From the NCBI GenBank assembly GCA_002419585.1, contig DIGJ01000023.1, positions 1 to 64,000 of the forward strand: 64,000 nt of DNA, written 5' to 3'. A program made the position numbers and the translations under genes. Of this stretch, positions 25,704 to 35,727 are shown piece after piece. How positions within the stretch are numbered: position 1 is the first letter of the stretch; each line of letters starts with the position of its first letter. Source of the stretch: Lachnoclostridium sp. UBA5725. GTDB taxonomy: Bacteria > Bacillota > Clostridia > Lachnospirales > Lachnospiraceae. The notes under the pieces are model-generated. The model saw nothing but the letters and a program-made list of their open reading frames with translations. It did no database searches and had not been told where the DNA came from.

Positions 25704-26165
25704 TTGCTTAACTGTCAAGGAGGGGATACCATAATACGAGAAATAAATGACCAAGATTTTAATAGATTAATGGAATTATATATGCAGCTGCACGACAATG
25801 ATATGCCGAGGGAATCCGAAGAATTAAAGGCACTATGGAATCAGATTCGAAACGATAGGAATCATCATATCATTGTGGCAGAGGAAGATGGAAAAATAGT
25901 ATCTTCTTGCGTATGTGTTATAATTCCAAATCTTACGCACCAACAGAGACATTACGCACTTATTGAAAACGTTATTACAGATGAAGCCTATAGAAAAAGA
26001 GGATTTGCTACGGCTTGCTTAGACTATGCAAAAGAAATCGCGGTTAAAGATAATTGTTATAAAATGATGTTGCTAACTGGTTCCAAAAAGGAAAGTACAT
26101 TAAAGTTTTATGAGCAGGCAGGCTATAACAGGAATGATAAGACGGCATTTATTCAGTGGATATGA
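25704..26165 (+). CDS. GNAT-family acetyltransferase with a non-standard start
   Basis: A single GNAT domain using acetyl-CoA (IREINDQDFNRLMELYMQL, then NVITDEAYRKRGFATACLDY containing the R-x-x-G-x-A pyrophosphate loop, then FYEQAGY). No in-frame ATG exists before the conserved N-terminus. TTG 25704 abuts a ribosome-site-like GGGAGG with no spacer, while the best ribosome site, AAGGAGGGG (25717-25725), is correctly spaced for ATA 25731 directly before the family's usual first residues (IREI). The true start may be ATA or a mutated ATG. Substrate unknown. Confidence 0.82.
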   Translation: MLNCQGGDTIIREINDQDFNRLMELYMQLHDNDMPRESEELKALWNQIRNDRNHHIIVAEEDGKIVSSCVCVIIPNLTHQQRHYALIENVITDEAYRKRGFATACLDYAKEIAVKDNCYKMMLLTGSKKESTLKFYEQAGYNRNDKTAFIQWI

Positions 26166-26299
26166 GAAGAAACAAGCAAACTCGGTGCGATGTTAAGCTT
26201 GACACCTCCGAACCAAATGATAGATAAACTACGGGCGTGAATGACGCAAGTGCTTCCGTAACTGATAGTAGTATTTGGGGAAACTCATTTCTAAGTTTT

Positions 26300-26350
26300 A
26301 ATCAAAAAAGAAATTCTAGATGCTGTGATCTAGAATTTCTTTTTGATTGA
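26300..26350. terminator. Bidirectional terminator
   Basis: AATCAAAAAGAAATTCTAGAT pairs with ATCTAGAATTTCTTTTTGATT with a 6-nt loop; T-runs occur on both strands. It separates the convergent acetyltransferase and copper-protein genes. The 130 bp before it also contain loosely pairing segments (CCAAAT at 26213 with ATTTGG at 26273). Confidence 0.85.
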
Positions 26351-26428
26351 GTAATTTAAAGTGGTGCATATCAAGAGTTGTATTTCCGTTAAGAATTATC
26401 CGATACACGATTCCATTATATTGTTTTA

Positions 26429-26770
26429 TTACATACCCGACATGCGTCTGCATTCATCTGAACACTCTTTGCAAATTTGTGAACATTCTTGGCAATGCTG
26501 ATCTTTAAACATACCACATTCTTTTGCACAATCATCACAAATTTGAGCACATAAAGAGCAATGCTCTTTTGAAAATTTTCCGTTCATAGACATCATAGAA
26601 ACAGACATCTGACACATCATAGCACATTCCACAAGCATACTAACGCAATTTTTTCTTGCATTTAAATCGGGTTCATTTAAGCAAGCGGTACAACATTCAT
26701 AACAAGCCTGTGTACATTTGGAACAAGAATCAATACAAGATTGATGATTTTGTGTTACGCCAGTTAACAT
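26429..26770 (-). CDS. Four-helix-bundle Cys-rich copper-binding protein (DUF326/Csp-like)
   Basis: A 113-residue protein with about 20 Cys arranged as CxxxC along four helices (SCIDSCSKCTQACYECCTACL, MLVECAMMCQMSVSMMSM, HCSLCAQICDDCAKECGMF, HCQECSQICKECSDECRRM). The family stores Cu(I) in the bundle core. No signal peptide, so cytosolic. AGGTTATATT precedes the ATG. It is transcribed alone. Confidence 0.9.
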   Translation of the reverse strand: MLTGVTQNHQSCIDSCSKCTQACYECCTACLNEPDLNARKNCVSMLVECAMMCQMSVSMMSMNGKFSKEHCSLCAQICDDCAKECGMFKDQHCQECSQICKECSDECRRMSGM

Positions 26771-26998
26771 AATATAACCTCCAATAGAAAAATTTTTTTC
26801 AATCTTAGCATTGGTTTAGTTCTGAAATTTTATTCAAATTTCTATTTAATGGATTACTGTTTATGTGCCTTTGGAATTCGTGAAGACCTAGTAAAATGTT
26901 ATTTTATTTAAGGATTATTTAATAATTCCTATGATACTATAATCTTGCAAGATGAAACCGGTCATCGAAATAATACAGTAAGGATAGGATGGGAATGT

Positions 26999-29374
26999 AT
27001 GTTTTATAGAATATTAATGAAAGATCTGAAGCATAAATGGGGAATTAATGTAATCCTTTTTTTGTTCATGACATTGGCTACCGTATTTGTGGCGAGCAGT
27101 GTGAACAATATACTTGTAATTTCTAATGCAACGGATTACTGCATGGAAAAGGGCAGTGTGGGTGAAGTATATGTATCTACCTTTGAAGTAGAAGGGGAAA
27201 AAACACTTGGAGAGTGGCTTAAAGGGAATAAGCTTGTAAAGAATTATTCAAAGAATGAGGCGTTTATATTATCAAGTAGCAATATAGAGAGTTTTCGTGG
27301 TAGAGATGGATCCGAATATCAGATTAATGGTCTGATAATGCTTCAGAACCAGTGGCATGATAACATGCTTATCTATGATCAGGAAGGTAAGCTGGCTCAT
27401 CTAAATGATGGTGAGATCGGTATGCAGCAGAAGGAACTTGACCGCAATGGACTGAAAGTAGGAGATACCATTTGCATGAAGTTTGGCAATATCAAGAAAG
27501 AATTTAAAATAGCATTGGCAATTATGGATCCAGCATTTGGCGGTGATTATGTTGGGACGACAAGATACCTTATCAGCGATCATGACTTACAAGACATTAA
27601 AGATACAGGGATGCCAATGAATTATAACTACAATATTAATACGTATGATAAGGATGCATTTAGCAAAGCAATGAATAAGCAGGCATTTAGCATTATCATA
27701 AGTATCGATCAGGATATGTTTGCATTTTCCTATATCGTGTCAATGATTACAGCAGGGGTACTTATTATTGTAGGGATATGCTTAATTATAATCGCATTTT
27801 TAATACTACGCTTTACCATTGTATTTACACTCCAGGAAGATTATAAAGAGATCGGCATTATGAAGGCAATCGGAGTACGAAACTTTATGATTAAGAAAAT
27901 ATATCTTGTTAAATACTTGGTACTTGTATGTTTAGGAACGATAATAGGATGTTTTACTAGTGTTCCAATCAGTAACTGGATGTTAAAGTCAGTGAGTAAG
28001 ACAATGATGATGGAAAATGCATCCGTTAATTTTGGGATAAATGTGATATGTTCACTGGGGGTAGCCCTCCTTGTACTGCTGCTATGCTATCTGTGCACGA
28101 ATAAACTTCGAACGTTTTCTGCAATCGAAGCCATAAGAAGTGGGCAGACAGGCGAACGATTTAAAAGAAATTCAGTGCTTTTCCTTCATAAAAGGAAAAG
28201 TATGCCAACTCCATTGTTTTTGGCGCTGAATGATATATTATCGAATATAAAAAGGTATGTAGTGCTTATTCTGATATTTGCAATTGGAACTATTGTTATT
28301 ATACTTCCTCTTAATGCAATCACATCTCTAAAAAGTGATGAAATGGCGAGAAATTTTGCACTTGACCTGGATGCAGATTTCTACCTGAATGAAACGGTAA
28401 AAGATAATGATAACGTGGAGGTACTGGATCGGAAAGCACTGATCCAGCAGATGGATACGATAAAAGAAGATTTTAAACGTAAAAATTATGATATGGATAT
28501 TAATTCAATCGGTTTTTATTCCTTTTCGTACTATGTGGAGGATGACGATGATTCCTATCAGTTTATGACTTTCATACCACTTAATACAGATGGTTCATAT
28601 ATTGAATTGCTGGATGGAACAACACCAGTGAATGATAATGAGATTGCATTATCTGAAAAAGTCATGCAAAAGATGGGTGTTAATATTGGTGATACTATCC
28701 ATGTGAAAATCGGAGACGATGATCGAAAGTTTATCATCACAGGTTCTTATCAGAATTATATGCAAATGGGGCAAAGTGGATTTCTCAGTGCGAACGCAAA
28801 TGTAGATGGAGTAAATTCATCCGGCTGTTGGTATTATCAGTGCTATCTGAATAATAAGGATTTTAATAATACTATATTAACACAAATCAGAGAGGAATTT
28901 CCTGAGTACACCATTTATGATGTGCAGCAAGCGATGGAATCGCAGCTTGGTAGTACTTCATCCCAGCTGGATAATATTAAGATTATGATTGTACTTCTTA
29001 TTAGTATCATTAATATGCTGATTACCATTCTTATGATGAAGATATTCATTATGAGTGAAAAGAGTCAGATCGCAGTGCTTCGAAGTATCGGTTACTCATT
29101 AGCCGCAGTGAGAAGATGGCAGATATTGAGAATCGGGATTGTGCTTGCTATTGGTGTCTTTACTGGTGCTATCTTATCCATTCCGTTAAATGACATTGCA
29201 GTACGTCCAATCTTTGGAATGATGGGTGCGACACACATGAAAATACAGGTAAATGCAATTGAGGCTTATCTGGTATATCCGCTGGTTATGTTAGGAGTGA
29301 TATTAATTGCGGCATTTATTGGCTCAAGATCAATAAAGAAGTTAAATCTTATGGAAATAAATAATGCGGAATAA
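26999..29374 (+). CDS. ABC transporter permease with two FtsX domains
   Basis: About 791 residues. One N-terminal helix, an outside domain of about 200 residues, three helices, then a second half with the same helix-outside domain-three helices plan. FtsX signatures are QEDYKEIGIMKAIGVRN in the first half and EKSQIAVLRSIGYSLAAVRRWQ in the second. The design fits MacB/BceB-like exporters of lipids or antimicrobial peptides. I place the start at ATG 26999, preceded by AGGATGGGA, rather than at TTG 26945. The ATPase gene follows after 103 bp. Confidence 0.88.
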   Translation: MFYRILMKDLKHKWGINVILFLFMTLATVFVASSVNNILVISNATDYCMEKGSVGEVYVSTFEVEGEKTLGEWLKGNKLVKNYSKNEAFILSSSNIESFRGRDGSEYQINGLIMLQNQWHDNMLIYDQEGKLAHLNDGEIGMQQKELDRNGLKVGDTICMKFGNIKKEFKIALAIMDPAFGGDYVGTTRYLISDHDLQDIKDTGMPMNYNYNINTYDKDAFSKAMNKQAFSIIISIDQDMFAFSYIVSMITAGVLIIVGICLIIIAFLILRFTIVFTLQEDYKEIGIMKAIGVRNFMIKKIYLVKYLVLVCLGTIIGCFTSVPISNWMLKSVSKTMMMENASVNFGINVICSLGVALLVLLLCYLCTNKLRTFSAIEAIRSGQTGERFKRNSVLFLHKRKSMPTPLFLALNDILSNIKRYVVLILIFAIGTIVIILPLNAITSLKSDEMARNFALDLDADFYLNETVKDNDNVEVLDRKALIQQMDTIKEDFKRKNYDMDINSIGFYSFSYYVEDDDDSYQFMTFIPLNTDGSYIELLDGTTPVNDNEIALSEKVMQKMGVNIGDTIHVKIGDDDRKFIITGSYQNYMQMGQSGFLSANANVDGVNSSGCWYYQCYLNNKDFNNTILTQIREEFPEYTIYDVQQAMESQLGSTSSQLDNIKIMIVLLISIINMLITILMMKIFIMSEKSQIAVLRSIGYSLAAVRRWQILRIGIVLAIGVFTGAILSIPLNDIAVRPIFGMMGATHMKIQVNAIEAYLVYPLVMLGVILIAAFIGSRSIKKLNLMEINNAE

Positions 29375-29477
29375 ATAATGCAAAATAAATACACAGAATA
29401 AATAGTGTGGAATAAATGTGTGGAACAATTAAGTAGAATCGATTGAAAAGTAGAGAAGCGCAAAAAAGGAGATAATT

Positions 29478-30245
29478 ATGAGCGATCAATTAAGGGTAAG
29501 GAATCTTTGTAAAACATATATCATTAATAAAAGACAGAACAATGTACTACGAAATGTTAATTTCGAAATTGAACAAGGCGAGATGGTGGCTATTATGGGG
29601 CCCTCCGGTTCCGGTAAGACGACACTACTCTATACGGTAAGTGGTATGGATAAAGTAACCGCAGGAAATATCGAATTTTTTGGTAAGGAACTAAGCGGGC
29701 TATCCGATAACGAAGTAAGTAATGTTCGGCTAAATGAAATGGGATTTGTTTTTCAGCAAATGTATATGCTGAAAAATTTATCCATCTATGATAATATTAT
29801 CTTACCAGCATATCAGTCAAAGGAAAAAACGTATACAAGAAAAGAAATCAATGGTTATGCAGTAGAACTGATGCATAAGCTGGGGATAACGGAAGTGGCT
29901 GATAACGATATCAATGAGGTATCAGGAGGACAGTTACAAAGAGCATGCATATGCAGAAGCCTCATAAACAAACCGAGAATCATATTTGCAGATGAGCCGA
30001 CCGGAGCGCTTAACCAACAATCCTCATCGGAAGTGATGAAAATATTGAATCAGATTAATCGTGAAGGAACAAGCATCATGCTAGTTACACATGATCAGAA
30101 AGTAGCTGCCAAATGTGAGAGGATTTTGTATATCGAAGACGGAAATATAAGGGATGAAATCAGACTTGGAAAATGTGGGGAATCGTCTGATCGAAGAGAA
30201 AGAGAAAAAAAATTAAGTACATGGCTGATGGATCTTGGTTGGTAA
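29478..30245 (+). CDS. ABC transporter ATP-binding protein (LolD/MacB type)
   Basis: A 255-residue ATPase: Walker A GPSGSGKTT, Q-loop FVFQQMYML, signature VSGGQLQRACI, Walker B IIFADEPTGALN, and switch His in LVTHDQKVAAKC. It pairs with the FtsX permease just upstream. The C-terminal 30 residues are rich in Lys/Arg/Glu. AAAAAGGAG precedes the ATG. Confidence 0.93.
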   Translation: MSDQLRVRNLCKTYIINKRQNNVLRNVNFEIEQGEMVAIMGPSGSGKTTLLYTVSGMDKVTAGNIEFFGKELSGLSDNEVSNVRLNEMGFVFQQMYMLKNLSIYDNIILPAYQSKEKTYTRKEINGYAVELMHKLGITEVADNDINEVSGGQLQRACICRSLINKPRIIFADEPTGALNQQSSSEVMKILNQINREGTSIMLVTHDQKVAAKCERILYIEDGNIRDEIRLGKCGESSDRREREKKLSTWLMDLGW

Positions 30246-30289
30246 AAGAAACATTCATGTAATCATATGAAATTATTGTGAGGGGTAGC

Positions 30290-30970
30290 ATGGTAGATAT
30301 TTTATTAGTGGAGGATAACAAGGAATTGTCTAAGCTTATGAGCACATTTCTTGTAAAAGATGGGTATAGTGTTTTTTGTGCAATGAGTGGAGAAGAAGCG
30401 GAAAGCTTTTTTGCCAAAGACAATACCAGACTGGTAATACTTGATATCATGCTGCCTGGTATGGATGGATTTGCAGTATGTTCCTTTATAAGAAAAAAAG
30501 GGGAAATCCCAATTATAATTATTAGCGCTGTGGTGGATAAAGAATCCAAAATGAATGGATTTAAGCTTGGAGCAGACGATTACATGGAAAAATCGATTGA
30601 TATCGATATATTAAGAGCCAAAATAGCAGCTCTCTTTAAACGGTTTTATGATGTGCATGAAAGTGCAGCATTAGTTAAATCTGGAGATATTCTGATTGAT
30701 CAGGATTCCATGAAGGTAACATGCAAAGGAATGGAATTGAGTCTTACAATAAAGGAGTACGATCTGTTAAGACTCCTGGTTGAGAATAAAGGAAAAACCC
30801 TGAATAAAGATTATATATTTAAAGAAATTTGGGGCGCAGACAGTTTCAGCGAGAATCAGACGCTTACTGTTCACATTAAAATGCTTCGGGATAAGATAGA
30901 AGAAGAACCAAAAAATCCAAAGAGAATCAAGACTGTCTGGGGTGTGGGTTACCGATATGAAGAAGTGTAA
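30290..30970 (+). CDS. OmpR-family response regulator
   Basis: Receiver domain with acidic pocket EDN (8-10), phosphoacceptor Asp52 in LVILDIMLPGMDG, and Lys in the GADDYMEKS loop. Note that the usual KP pair is KS here. The winged-helix domain spans about 130-226 (SLTIKEYDLLRLLVENKGKTL, VWGVGYRYE). The ATG at 30290 has GTGAGGGG upstream; GTG 30278 lies within that ribosome site. It overlaps the kinase start by 14 bp, so the pair is coupled. It probably controls the ABC exporter genes before it. Confidence 0.94.
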   Translation: MVDILLVEDNKELSKLMSTFLVKDGYSVFCAMSGEEAESFFAKDNTRLVILDIMLPGMDGFAVCSFIRKKGEIPIIIISAVVDKESKMNGFKLGADDYMEKSIDIDILRAKIAALFKRFYDVHESAALVKSGDILIDQDSMKVTCKGMELSLTIKEYDLLRLLVENKGKTLNKDYIFKEIWGADSFSENQTLTVHIKMLRDKIEEEPKNPKRIKTVWGVGYRYEEV

Positions 30971-32249
30971 ATTAATCATCTTATTGATTACGGCATTATA
31001 TATTGCAATGGCAGCAGGAATGTTCATCACCATGAAGCATGTAGAAGACAAGATGAATAATGATTATAGGGTTGAAATTAGCAGACTTAGTCGAAAGATT
31101 ATAAACAGTGGATTGCCAAATGGTGATTTTGGTGCAATTGATTTAAGTCCATATAGCTATATAAATAATATATACAAAGTCACGTATATCAGCACAGATG
31201 CTGATGAAGATCGTATCAATTCGTTTTATTCTGTAAAAAACCAATACCAAATGGAAATAGTGCCGGTTATGCTTGGTGAAAGGCTGACCGGCTATCTTCG
31301 ATTTGATTATAAAAAAGATATTGATACTACATCTTATCTGATTGTATCGCAGATATTTCTTATGATGATTTATATCATTTCATTCAGTTTATTACTATAT
31401 ATTGAGCAGAGGATATTAAAGCCATTTCATCAGCTTAGTAATATACCGTATGAAATGTCCAGGGGAAATTTAAATGACGTAATGAAAGAGAGTAAAAGCA
31501 GATATTTTGGCCGTTTTGTATGGGGAATTGGGATGTTAAAGGACACATTGGACAGTCATAAAAATAGGGAACTGAAACTGGCAAAGGATAAGAAGATGAT
31601 TCTTTTGTCGATATCGCATGACATTAAGACGCCTTTGAATGCGATTAATCTGTATGCGAAAGCGTTAGAACAAGAAGTGTATACCACACAGGAAGAAAAG
31701 ACCGAGGCGGTAATAAAGATCCAGGAAAAGACGGCTGAAATCAATGAATTTGTGAATCAAATCATCAAGTCATCAACGGAAGATGTTGTGTCCATAGAAG
31801 TAAAGGATGCAGAGTATTATCTGGCAGATCTGGTAAACAAAGTGAATACAGGTTATTCCGATAAATGCAAGATTCATAAGATGGATTTTGAAATCGGTGG
31901 CTTTGAGAATCATCTGCTAAAGGGTGATATCGACAGAATGTATGAAGCGATTGGTAATCTGATTGAAAATGCCTTTAAATATGGCGATGGGAAACGTCTT
32001 TCGCTTACGTTTTCGGAGGAAGATTACTGCGTGCTGATTCATATATACAATTCAGGAACGCCTGTAAGTGATGACGAGCTGTCGCATCTGTTTGAAAGCT
32101 TTTATCGGGGCAGCAATACCGAGGGTAAGGCTGGCAATGGACTTGGTCTGTATATATGCAATGAGATTATGAAAAAGATGAATGGGGACATATATGCAAA
32201 ACAAGCAAAAACAGGTATGGAGTTTGTACTGGTATGCTCCATGAGTTAA
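30957..32249 (+). CDS. Sensor histidine kinase
   Basis: Two membrane helices (about 5-25 and 126-148) enclose an outside sensor domain of about 100 residues. A HAMP-like linker follows, then the H-box SISHDIKTPLNAI (phospho-His near residue 221), N-box IGNLIENAFKYGDG and G-box GNGLGLYICNEIM. It autophosphorylates and passes phosphate to the adjacent OmpR regulator. The start is ATG 30957 inside the regulator gene. The stimulus is unknown; the exporter context suggests an envelope-active compound. Confidence 0.93.
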   Translation: MKKCKLIILLITALYIAMAAGMFITMKHVEDKMNNDYRVEISRLSRKIINSGLPNGDFGAIDLSPYSYINNIYKVTYISTDADEDRINSFYSVKNQYQMEIVPVMLGERLTGYLRFDYKKDIDTTSYLIVSQIFLMMIYIISFSLLLYIEQRILKPFHQLSNIPYEMSRGNLNDVMKESKSRYFGRFVWGIGMLKDTLDSHKNRELKLAKDKKMILLSISHDIKTPLNAINLYAKALEQEVYTTQEEKTEAVIKIQEKTAEINEFVNQIIKSSTEDVVSIEVKDAEYYLADLVNKVNTGYSDKCKIHKMDFEIGGFENHLLKGDIDRMYEAIGNLIENAFKYGDGKRLSLTFSEEDYCVLIHIYNSGTPVSDDELSHLFESFYRGSNTEGKAGNGLGLYICNEIMKKMNGDIYAKQAKTGMEFVLVCSMS

Positions 32250-32281
32250 CAGTTGTATTATGCAAATAAAGATTCGATACA

Positions 32282-32316
32282 AATAAAAAAGAGTTGCCCA
32301 CGAGCAACTCCGTTTA
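32282..32316 (-). terminator. Hairpin with T-run on the minus strand
   Basis: GAGTTGC (32291-32297) pairs with GCAACTC (32304-32310). On the minus strand it is followed by TTTTTTATTT, so it terminates minus-strand transcripts coming from the ABC-F gene. On the plus strand it also lies behind the kinase gene. Confidence 0.65.
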
Positions 32317-32411
32317 TCATAATATTAACGAATAAAGTTTGTGAAAACATTATCGTTATGTTTTGTCATTGGGGCAAAGATAATATGCCTGATGATTGGG
32401 AAATGTAAAAT

Positions 32412-32449
32412 TAGGCCGCCTATGATTTGATTTTATCATAGAAGGCCTA
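32412..32449. other. Inverted repeat between kinase and ABC-F genes
   Basis: TAGGCC-gcc-TATGAT pairs with ATCATA-gaa-GGCCTA, two 6-bp helices separated by a symmetric 3-nt internal loop. It lies about 85 bp behind the minus-strand ABC-F stop codon. Possibly another terminator or a structured 3' end. Confidence 0.45.
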
Positions 32450-32533
32450 TTCTTTATAAGCATATGAAATTTACCGAGGTTTTTACTCTCAAATGATGCT
32501 AGGTCTGTTAAATTGAGATTAAGTGTACACAAA

Positions 32534-34273
32534 TTAGAGTAATTCTATCAGTTCTTCTAATTCTTCTGATAGAACTTTTGCAAGTGCAAAATTCATATCT
32601 TTTAAGGCCAATTCTATTTTCGTTTCAACGGCCTTTTTCTTTTGTTCCATTTCCAGATAGTCTTTATCAAAATGATTTGCATAGATCATCTTTCTGAATT
32701 TTCGCATACTCATTTTACGAATTGTCTTATCTTCAATGATTAAGACATAATCCATGCAGTTAACGATAGAATAAAAATCATGAGAAATCATGAGAACCGC
32801 GCCGTTATAGTTTTTGATGGCTTTTTCCAATGCTAGCTGGGAATAAGTGTCTAGATGACTGGTTGGTTCATCAAGAAGCAACAAATTTGCGTTGCTTGCA
32901 GATATTTTAGCCAATTGTAGCATGTTTTTTTCTCCACCAGATAAAGAGCCTATCTTTTGATTCATGAGTTCTTCCTCAAAACCGTAGTTTAAAAGGTGTG
33001 ATTTAATTTCCTTTGAAGTATGAAATCCAGCTTCGAAGAATTCTTCCAGTATCGTGTTGGATTCATTAAGCATTTCACCTTGTTGCTGAGATAAAAATGC
33101 CACTTCTACACCTTCGTTTATTTCAATGGAAGCTTGATTATTTTCATAGATTTCTCTTAGTAAGGTTGTTTTGCCGGTACCATTTGCACCGATAAGAGCT
33201 ACTTTATCTGTAGATTTGATTTCAAAGTTAACCTGATCTAAAAGTAGATCCTGAAATGAAACACTATAATTATTGACCTTCAAAGCAATGGTTTCTTCCA
33301 GTGCATGATCCGTATTCAAATCTATAACGGGCTGTTTAATATCAACAAATGGTGCTTTGATTCTACGCGCTTCTAATCTTTCCTGTATTTTTACTCTGGC
33401 TTTTAAGGATTTTCCTTTGGAAGCTTCGGTAATAAACGTTGCGGTAGATCTAAGTTTGTTGATTAAGAGCTCATTTCGCTCGATTTCTAGCGTATCCGCA
33501 ATTGCTAATTCCTGCAATTCAATTTTCTTTTGAAGCAATGAGAAGTTATAATCAATATAATTTCCGTTAAATTCTTGGAGCTCCATGTTTTCAAGGTGAA
33601 GAATTTTATTAAAACAATGATTCAATAAATATCGGTTGTGCGAAATGATTAGCAATATTCCTTTGTGTGAATTAATTAGATTTTTTAGAGAATTTAGATT
33701 TTCAAAATCTAAGAACACATCTGGCTCGTCCATAATCATTAAGTCCGGACTGGTTAGCATTTCCTTAATCACCTGAATTAGCTTGAACTCTCCACCACTT
33801 AGCTTAGATACCAATAGATCTTCATGCTTACTTAGATTGATTAAATTTAGTTTCTTCGTAATGTTACTTTCAAAATCATCCCCGCCAATTGCCTGAAATG
33901 CATCCAATGTTACCTGGTACTTTTCTAGCATTGCATCCATGTCAGTAGTAGTTTCCATTTCTGTACAAATCGAGGTTAATTCATTTTGCAGCTTCATAAA
34001 ATCCTGTGCAATATATTCGAAAACGGTCATATCTATTGTTTTATCAAGTTGCGAGAACTGACTTACATACCCAATCCTACAATCAGGGCTAATCTCTAGT
34101 TTCCCATCAAACATGTATCGTTCTGGATCCATAAGGATATCGATGAGCGTACTTTTTCCACTGCCGCTAGTTCCAATAAACGCACAATGATCACCATCTT
34201 CCAATGTAAACGAAATACTATTATATAAATCCTTTTGAGGAAACGAGTAGGATAAATTTTCAACTTTTATCAT
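32534..34273 (-). CDS. ABC-F family ATPase
   Basis: Two ABC domains without membrane segments: first Walker A GTSGSGKST, signature KLSGGEFKL, Walker B LMIMDEPDVFLD; second Walker A GANGTGKTT, signature SLSGGEKNML, Walker B LLLLDEPTSHLD. An interdomain linker with basic helices (ASKGKSLKARVKIQERLEARRIKAP) joins them. ABC-F proteins act on ribosomes, some giving resistance to ribosome-targeting drugs (Vga/Lsa-like). The first signature is degenerate relative to the second. ATG 34273 with AAAGGT is preferred; ATG 34294 adds seven residues. Whether it confers resistance cannot be told. Confidence 0.88.
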   Translation of the reverse strand: MIKVENLSYSFPQKDLYNSISFTLEDGDHCAFIGTSGSGKSTLIDILMDPERYMFDGKLEISPDCRIGYVSQFSQLDKTIDMTVFEYIAQDFMKLQNELTSICTEMETTTDMDAMLEKYQVTLDAFQAIGGDDFESNITKKLNLINLSKHEDLLVSKLSGGEFKLIQVIKEMLTSPDLMIMDEPDVFLDFENLNSLKNLINSHKGILLIISHNRYLLNHCFNKILHLENMELQEFNGNYIDYNFSLLQKKIELQELAIADTLEIERNELLINKLRSTATFITEASKGKSLKARVKIQERLEARRIKAPFVDIKQPVIDLNTDHALEETIALKVNNYSVSFQDLLLDQVNFEIKSTDKVALIGANGTGKTTLLREIYENNQASIEINEGVEVAFLSQQQGEMLNESNTILEEFFEAGFHTSKEIKSHLLNYGFEEELMNQKIGSLSGGEKNMLQLAKISASNANLLLLDEPTSHLDTYSQLALEKAIKNYNGAVLMISHDFYSIVNCMDYVLIIEDKTIRKMSMRKFRKMIYANHFDKDYLEMEQKKKAVETKIELALKDMNFALAKVLSEELEELIELL

Positions 34274-34529
34274 ATTATTACCTTTCTTAATCACTTAAAA
34301 AGAGCTTATAAGAATAAGCCCTGTTTACCATTGGTAGCATAACATGTTTTGTAACTAATTTCAATCATTTCACGCTGAAAGCTTTTTGTAAATGAGTTGA
34401 TTGCCTTTTCAGGCTTTTCAACTTTATAAAGAGGTGTTATGATAATAGAATTGATAATTTTCACAAGTGATGAAATGAAAATCTACTTTTTAAAGAAATC
34501 AAAACGAAGTAGATGTAAGGAGGAACCCA

Positions 34530-34886
34530 ATGAAATTTATGAAAGAATTTGCCATAATACTGTCAATTACTTTTCTTGGAGAAGTAGTAAAATATCTGAT
34601 TCCATTACCTATACCGGCAAGTATATATGGCCTTGTATTAATGTTAGGTGCGTTAAAAACAAAGGTCATAAAATTAGAATCGGTTAAAAACACGGGGAAA
34701 TTTTTGATTGAAATAATGCCTATGATGTTCATCCCGGCAGCGGTTGGTTTGCTCGAAGCTTGGGGAATATTAAAACCCATTTTGATACCGGTCATAATTA
34801 GTACGATTGTTTCGACCATTGTGGTCATGGCTGTGACAGGAGGAGTTACACAGTTTATGATACGTCAGGAAAAGGGGAAAAAGTGA
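34530..34886 (+). CDS. lrgA: CidA/LrgA-family holin-like membrane protein
   Basis: A 118-residue protein with four predicted helices and family motifs IPLPIPASIYGLVLML (after the first helix) and MPMMFIPAAVGL. LrgA/CidA proteins modulate murein hydrolase activity or export metabolites. AAGGAGGAACCCA precedes the ATG. Its TGA overlaps the ATG of lrgB. Confidence 0.93.
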   Translation: MKFMKEFAIILSITFLGEVVKYLIPLPIPASIYGLVLMLGALKTKVIKLESVKNTGKFLIEIMPMMFIPAAVGLLEAWGILKPILIPVIISTIVSTIVVMAVTGGVTQFMIRQEKGKK

Positions 34887-35578
34887 TGAAAGATATGTTA
34901 TGTGATTCCGTATTTTTTGGGGTCGTAGTGAGTATTCTAACTTATCAATTTGGAATGTATATAAAGAAAAAATGGAAATTGGCAATATTCAATCCGCTAT
35001 TAGTATCCATTATTGCAGTAATGATATTGCTTTTCGTCTTTGACGTTGATTATGAAAGTTATAATGATGGTGCAAAATATTTAAGTTATCTTTTGACACC
35101 GGCAACCGTATGTCTGGCAATTCCATTATATGAACAGTTGGAGCTGCTAAAGAATAATATAAAAGCAATTATGGCAGGGCTATTCTCGGGTGTTCTTATC
35201 AGTCTTTCTTGTATATTTGTGTGTTCCCTGCTTTTTCATTTAAGTCATGAAGAATATGTTACATTATTACCGAAATCTATTACAACAGCGATCGGTATGG
35301 GAGTTTCCGAGGAGTTGGGAGGAATCGTGACCATAACAGTTGCAGTGATTATTATTACTGGTGTATTAGGAAATATAATCGCAGAAAATGTGTGTAAACT
35401 ATTTCATATAGAAGATCCAATTGCAAAAGGTATCGCAATTGGTTCGGCGTCTCATGCAATAGGAACAGCCAAGGCAATGGAAATGGGAGAGATTGAAGGA
35501 GCCATGAGTAGCCTATCCATTGCAGTGGCAGGTTTGCTTACAGTTGTTGGGGCATCGGTATTTGCTAATTTTATTTAA
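34886..35578 (+). CDS. lrgB: LrgB-family membrane protein
   Basis: A 230-residue partner of LrgA with about seven helices. Family blocks are LLTPATVCLAIPLYEQ, LPKSITTAIGMGVSEELGG and the highly conserved IAIGSASHAIGTAKAMEMGE. The start overlaps the lrgA stop (TGATG), so they are coupled. In related bacteria the pair controls autolysis or pyruvate/glycolate flux. Confidence 0.95.
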   Translation: MKDMLCDSVFFGVVVSILTYQFGMYIKKKWKLAIFNPLLVSIIAVMILLFVFDVDYESYNDGAKYLSYLLTPATVCLAIPLYEQLELLKNNIKAIMAGLFSGVLISLSCIFVCSLLFHLSHEEYVTLLPKSITTAIGMGVSEELGGIVTITVAVIIITGVLGNIIAENVCKLFHIEDPIAKGIAIGSASHAIGTAKAMEMGEIEGAMSSLSIAVAGLLTVVGASVFANFI

Positions 35579-35651
35579 GAAATGAGAAGCATTGGAGTTA
35601 ATATCAAAGGAATGTTTTTATTCATTGTAATAATGTAATCAAATTATATAT

Positions 35652-35690
35652 AAAAGCCCATGGAATGGATTGCATTCCATGGGCTTTTAT
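35652..35690. terminator. Bidirectional terminator between lrgB and the TetR gene
   Basis: AAAAGCCCATGGAAT pairs with ATTCCATGGGCTTTT (perfect 15 bp, short loop), with A- and T-runs on both sides serving both convergent genes. Confidence 0.9.
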
Positions 35691-35727
35691 CACGTCTGTA
35701 AAAAACTATCAAAACCACCTCTATGCA

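Noticed and set aside
29375..29477. AAATAAATAATG/GAATAAAT repeats between permease and ATPase as a CRISPR-like array
   Set aside because: Short, irregular AT-rich repeats with no spacers and no cas genes.
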